From a virus: a stretch of DNA of 41,141 bases. The stretch is from IMG/VR virus record IMGVR_UViG_3300033980_000483, positions 1-41,141 of that record, one strand, 5' to 3'. Below, piece after piece: positions 39,175 to 41,141 of the stretch (position 1 is the first letter of the stretch; each line of letters starts with the position of its first letter). The notes beneath the pieces are model-generated. The model saw only the letters and a program-made list of their open reading frames with translations. It ran no database searches and was not told the DNA's origin. A program made the translations under genes and the position numbers.

Positions 39175-39221
39175 TAGCTTGGTGGTGGGAATATGGGAAG
39201 TAGTTTTTTAAATTTAAAAAT

Positions 39222-39851
39222 ATGAGATTAGGTGAATTAATAAAATCGGTTTGTAGTCGTGCATCTAGCATGAATCAAGCCGCTAAAAAGTCTGGAATCA
39301 GTCAGGGGACATTGAGTGAATGGCAATCAGAAAAAGTCTCCCCAGGGTTAGAGAGATACATTGATTTATGTCTAGCTATGGGCTGTCGTCCAGGCTTTGA
39401 ATTAGATCAATACTTGGGGTTGGGCGGAGCAAAACCCAAGACGGCGGAGGATTTACTGGGCATGGCATTGGGATTAGACCCAATTCAGCAACAGCGGCTA
39501 ATTTCCCTACTAGCTGGTAAATACTCTGAATACTTAGAGGCACAGCGAATGATAGATGTAAATTGCCTGATCAGTCTAATAATTCAACATTTAGAAGCGA
39601 CTGGGATCACACCGGAGAAATTTTGCCAAAAAAGAAAAATTGATGAGGGGCAATTTACCGCGCTGATGCACGGTATTTTACCCGCATCCATTGAAGAGAC
39701 GGAAGCATTGATTTCGCTTTTGTCTATGGCACTAAAAAATCCGACTACCGGAGAAAAGTTCAATAGTCGGGAGGAATTAATTGATTATTGCAATACTAGG
39801 AGATTATCTGACAATCAACAACGCGAACCCAACGGCACAGGTCGCCATTGA
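39222..39851 (+). CDS. CI-like repressor with two HTH domains (209 aa)
   Basis: First HTH: SSMNQAAKKSGISQGTLSEW with a following YIDLCLAMGCRPG; second: LEATGITPEKFCQKRKIDEG with TALMHGILPASIEETEALI. No peptidase motif, so not a LexA/CI-type autocleaving repressor. It faces the 39115 operon across the iterons, the layout of a lysogeny switch. The last 56 bases overlap the convergent gene. Confidence 0.75.
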   Translation: MRLGELIKSVCSRASSMNQAAKKSGISQGTLSEWQSEKVSPGLERYIDLCLAMGCRPGFELDQYLGLGGAKPKTAEDLLGMALGLDPIQQQRLISLLAGKYSEYLEAQRMIDVNCLISLIIQHLEATGITPEKFCQKRKIDEGQFTALMHGILPASIEETEALISLLSMALKNPTTGEKFNSREELIDYCNTRRLSDNQQREPNGTGRH

Positions 39852-40410
39852 AATTTACCAATTTAGCATCTACGGTAAATTGCGCCGTCTCGCCAGTAAA
39901 AAAGTAAGCGGCATAGGTAAAGTTGCTTACTTCTTTCTCTTTTAATAGCAGTTGCTTGTACCGTTCTAATTCTTCTGGTATCCAGTAGCTAGACATTTTT
40001 GCTCCTACCCAATTATTAGGGGTAGTCCCGGAACTCTTCTGAGTATGGGAATTGGTGAAAATCCCCTTATCATCCTCAAGCCGTACCAAAGATGAGGGGT
40101 TAGGGTATTCCATGATCTCACTGATAATTTCCGCTTCAGGAATTACCAGTATGCTAGAATGCACCATAGGTTTGATTGCGATAGGCTGATTGAATTTGGG
40201 AGGGTAGAGAGTGGTTTTCTCGCCTCCTTCGTTCGATCTTAAAACAATCCGTTCCCACCGTTCTCCAGGTGAAGTTAGGGACTGAATTAATTGATGTTGT
40301 TTTTTTACTAATTCAAATAATGTTTCATCAGTATCGCACACCACTAGAATCTCGGCTTCTGTGCGGAATTGTTTGCATTTAGCCAGCAAAAGAGTGATAT
40401 CCACAATCAT
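39796..40410 (-). CDS. hypothetical protein (204 aa)
   Basis: Has a beta-rich start (VDITLLLAKCKQF, AEILVVCDTDETLFELVKKQ), a central extended part (RSNEGGEKTTLYPPKFNQPI) and an aromatic C-terminus (FTYAAYFFTGETAQF, RWVRVVD). The C-terminal third resembles PAS-associated sequence of cyanobacterial proteins, uncertainly. No enzyme motif. Confidence 0.55.
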   Translation of the reverse strand: MIVDITLLLAKCKQFRTEAEILVVCDTDETLFELVKKQHQLIQSLTSPGERWERIVLRSNEGGEKTTLYPPKFNQPIAIKPMVHSSILVIPEAEIISEIMEYPNPSSLVRLEDDKGIFTNSHTQKSSGTTPNNWVGAKMSSYWIPEELERYKQLLLKEKEVSNFTYAAYFFTGETAQFTVDAKLVNFNGDLCRWVRVVDCQIIS

Positions 40411-40540
40411 GTCGTTTTTTTTTGCATCGTCTCTAATTATACAATTATCTATTTGTGAATTTGCTAGAAGTTTTTTAAATGGTTAGTATTCTCTTTCGTC
40501 TATCTTGTTATTATAAAACTGTACACCAAAAATAAGATAT

Positions 40541-40993
40541 ATGGGACGCAACAAAGAGGGTAATGATAGCTTCCGCGTAAGAATGGATTCAGCCAAAAGA
40601 GAGTATTTGGCAGGGGAAATAATATCACAAGGCTATTATTTCACTAGGGACGGGGAAAAACTCCCTAGTTTTGGGCGATTCCTAGAGGATGTGGCGGACT
40701 GCATTAAAAAAAACAACCCTATTGACACTGCATTAAATGTGGTGTACAGTTATAGAAAGCCAAGGAATAAACAAATGGAAAATAACAGCCTCGAACAACA
40801 TTTAGTGGATGCAAAAGCCGCAGCTTTGGATTCATTTACCTCTCAATTGTTTGAGATTTTAGAGTCCAGGGGATTTCAGTCTGATGAATTTCTTCTCTCG
40901 CTGTCTCGCTATTTTGGGGAAGAAGAAGCAGCGGTGTTATCATTCCTTGAAAAAGCCGCTATGGCTTTAAAGGAAGAGAAAGGGGGTATATAA
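40541..40993 (+). CDS. hypothetical protein, possible ribbon-helix-helix N-terminus (150 aa)
   Basis: The start (DSFRVRMDSAKREYLAGEII, then KLPSFGRFLEDVADCIKK) resembles a ribbon-helix-helix or small DNA-binding fold; the rest is helical (HLVDAKAAALDSFTSQLFEI). An AT-rich TATTAT/TATAAA box lies about 25 bases upstream. It is convergent with the integrase, one base apart; a role in integration control or DNA partition is possible. Confidence 0.6.
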   Translation: MGRNKEGNDSFRVRMDSAKREYLAGEIISQGYYFTRDGEKLPSFGRFLEDVADCIKKNNPIDTALNVVYSYRKPRNKQMENNSLEQHLVDAKAAALDSFTSQLFEILESRGFQSDEFLLSLSRYFGEEEAAVLSFLEKAAMALKEEKGGI

Positions 40994-40994
40994 A

Positions 40995-41141
40995 CTATTT
41001 AGTAAATTTCTCAAATATTTCCAAATGATCAGCGTCAGTGATATGACGCTGATATTCTTTTAGGTGTACGGTTACGCTATGCCCCATCCATTTAGCCGCT
41101 ACGGACGTGGGGATTTTGTATTTTAAAGCAGCCCGAACAGC
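40995..41141 (-). CDS. int: tyrosine recombinase (integrase), C-terminal end only
   Basis: An open frame enters from the right edge and stops with TAG at 40995. It reads ALKYKIPTSVAAKWMGHSVT then VHLKEYQRHITDADHL: the MGHS box II catalytic His and, nine residues later, the nucleophile Tyr of tyrosine recombinases. The upstream part lies outside the window. Its presence marks the right end of the prophage; the attachment site is not visible. Confidence 0.85.
   Translation of the reverse strand, partial: AVRAALKYKIPTSVAAKWMGHSVTVHLKEYQRHITDADHLEIFEKFTK

Overview
The window looks like most of an integrated temperate phage (prophage) in a cyanobacterium, probably a filamentous Nostocales-type host. 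Three things point there: frequent GCGATCGC (HIP1) octamers (for example at 10911 and 18004), moderate-to-low GC, and tyrosine recombinase (integrase) coding sequence running off the right edge. Packaging, portal, capsid and tail genes identify a siphovirus-like tailed phage. The left edge is also cut inside a gene.

Layout. 0-2.4 kb (minus strand): tail and neck genes (tail terminator, HK97-gp10-like, major tail protein). 2.4-4.2 kb (plus): two small cassettes built on a duplicated promoter/leader. 4.2-4.6 kb: head-closure-like gene. 4.6-9.8 kb (minus): a type IV-B CRISPR-Cas-like operon (three unassigned leading genes, csf2/cas7, csf3/cas5, a cysH-like PP-loop gene, csf1/cas8-like). I saw no CRISPR array, cas1/cas2, cas6 or dinG. 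10.1-13 kb: SF2 helicase, small HTH gene, broken SANT-like gene, dCTP deaminase. 13-19.1 kb (plus): sigma factor fused to a zinc ribbon, small terminase candidate, ParB-like protein, Mom-like DNA modification gene (frameshifted at a G8 tract), a tRNA-Gly-like gene, a KilA-N gene split by a 91-bp MITE, HNH endonuclease (minus) and large terminase. 19.1-22.8 kb: ERF recombinase, unknowns, a regulator with divergent promoters, a secreted protein, a membrane coiled-coil protein, an FHA protein. 22.8-29.7 kb: connector, HHH protein, major capsid, scaffold and portal on minus, interrupted by a plus-strand cassette encoding a seven-repeat propeller-like protein. 29.8-35.7 kb (minus): coiled-coil protein, adenine methyltransferase, SANT-repeat protein, DnaB helicase, replication-initiation protein. 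35.7-39.1 kb: XRE regulator and a tightly overlapping operon of winged-helix and zinc-binding small proteins. 39.1-41.1 kb: three 20-bp iterons, a CI-like repressor, hypotheticals and the integrase.

The main discovery is the phage-borne, array-less type IV-B-like effector operon, with a strong promoter (9788-9816) and three unrecognised leading genes. It lies inside an 18-kb block that splits an otherwise colinear head-to-tail order. The other strong signals are the probable phase-variable Mom gene, the MITE-interrupted KilA-N gene with a perfect 6-bp target duplication, and the twin plus-strand cassettes whose hairpins keep their fold while changing sequence.

All assignments come from reading the sequence. 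No database search was run, so family names rest on motif recognition and gene order.
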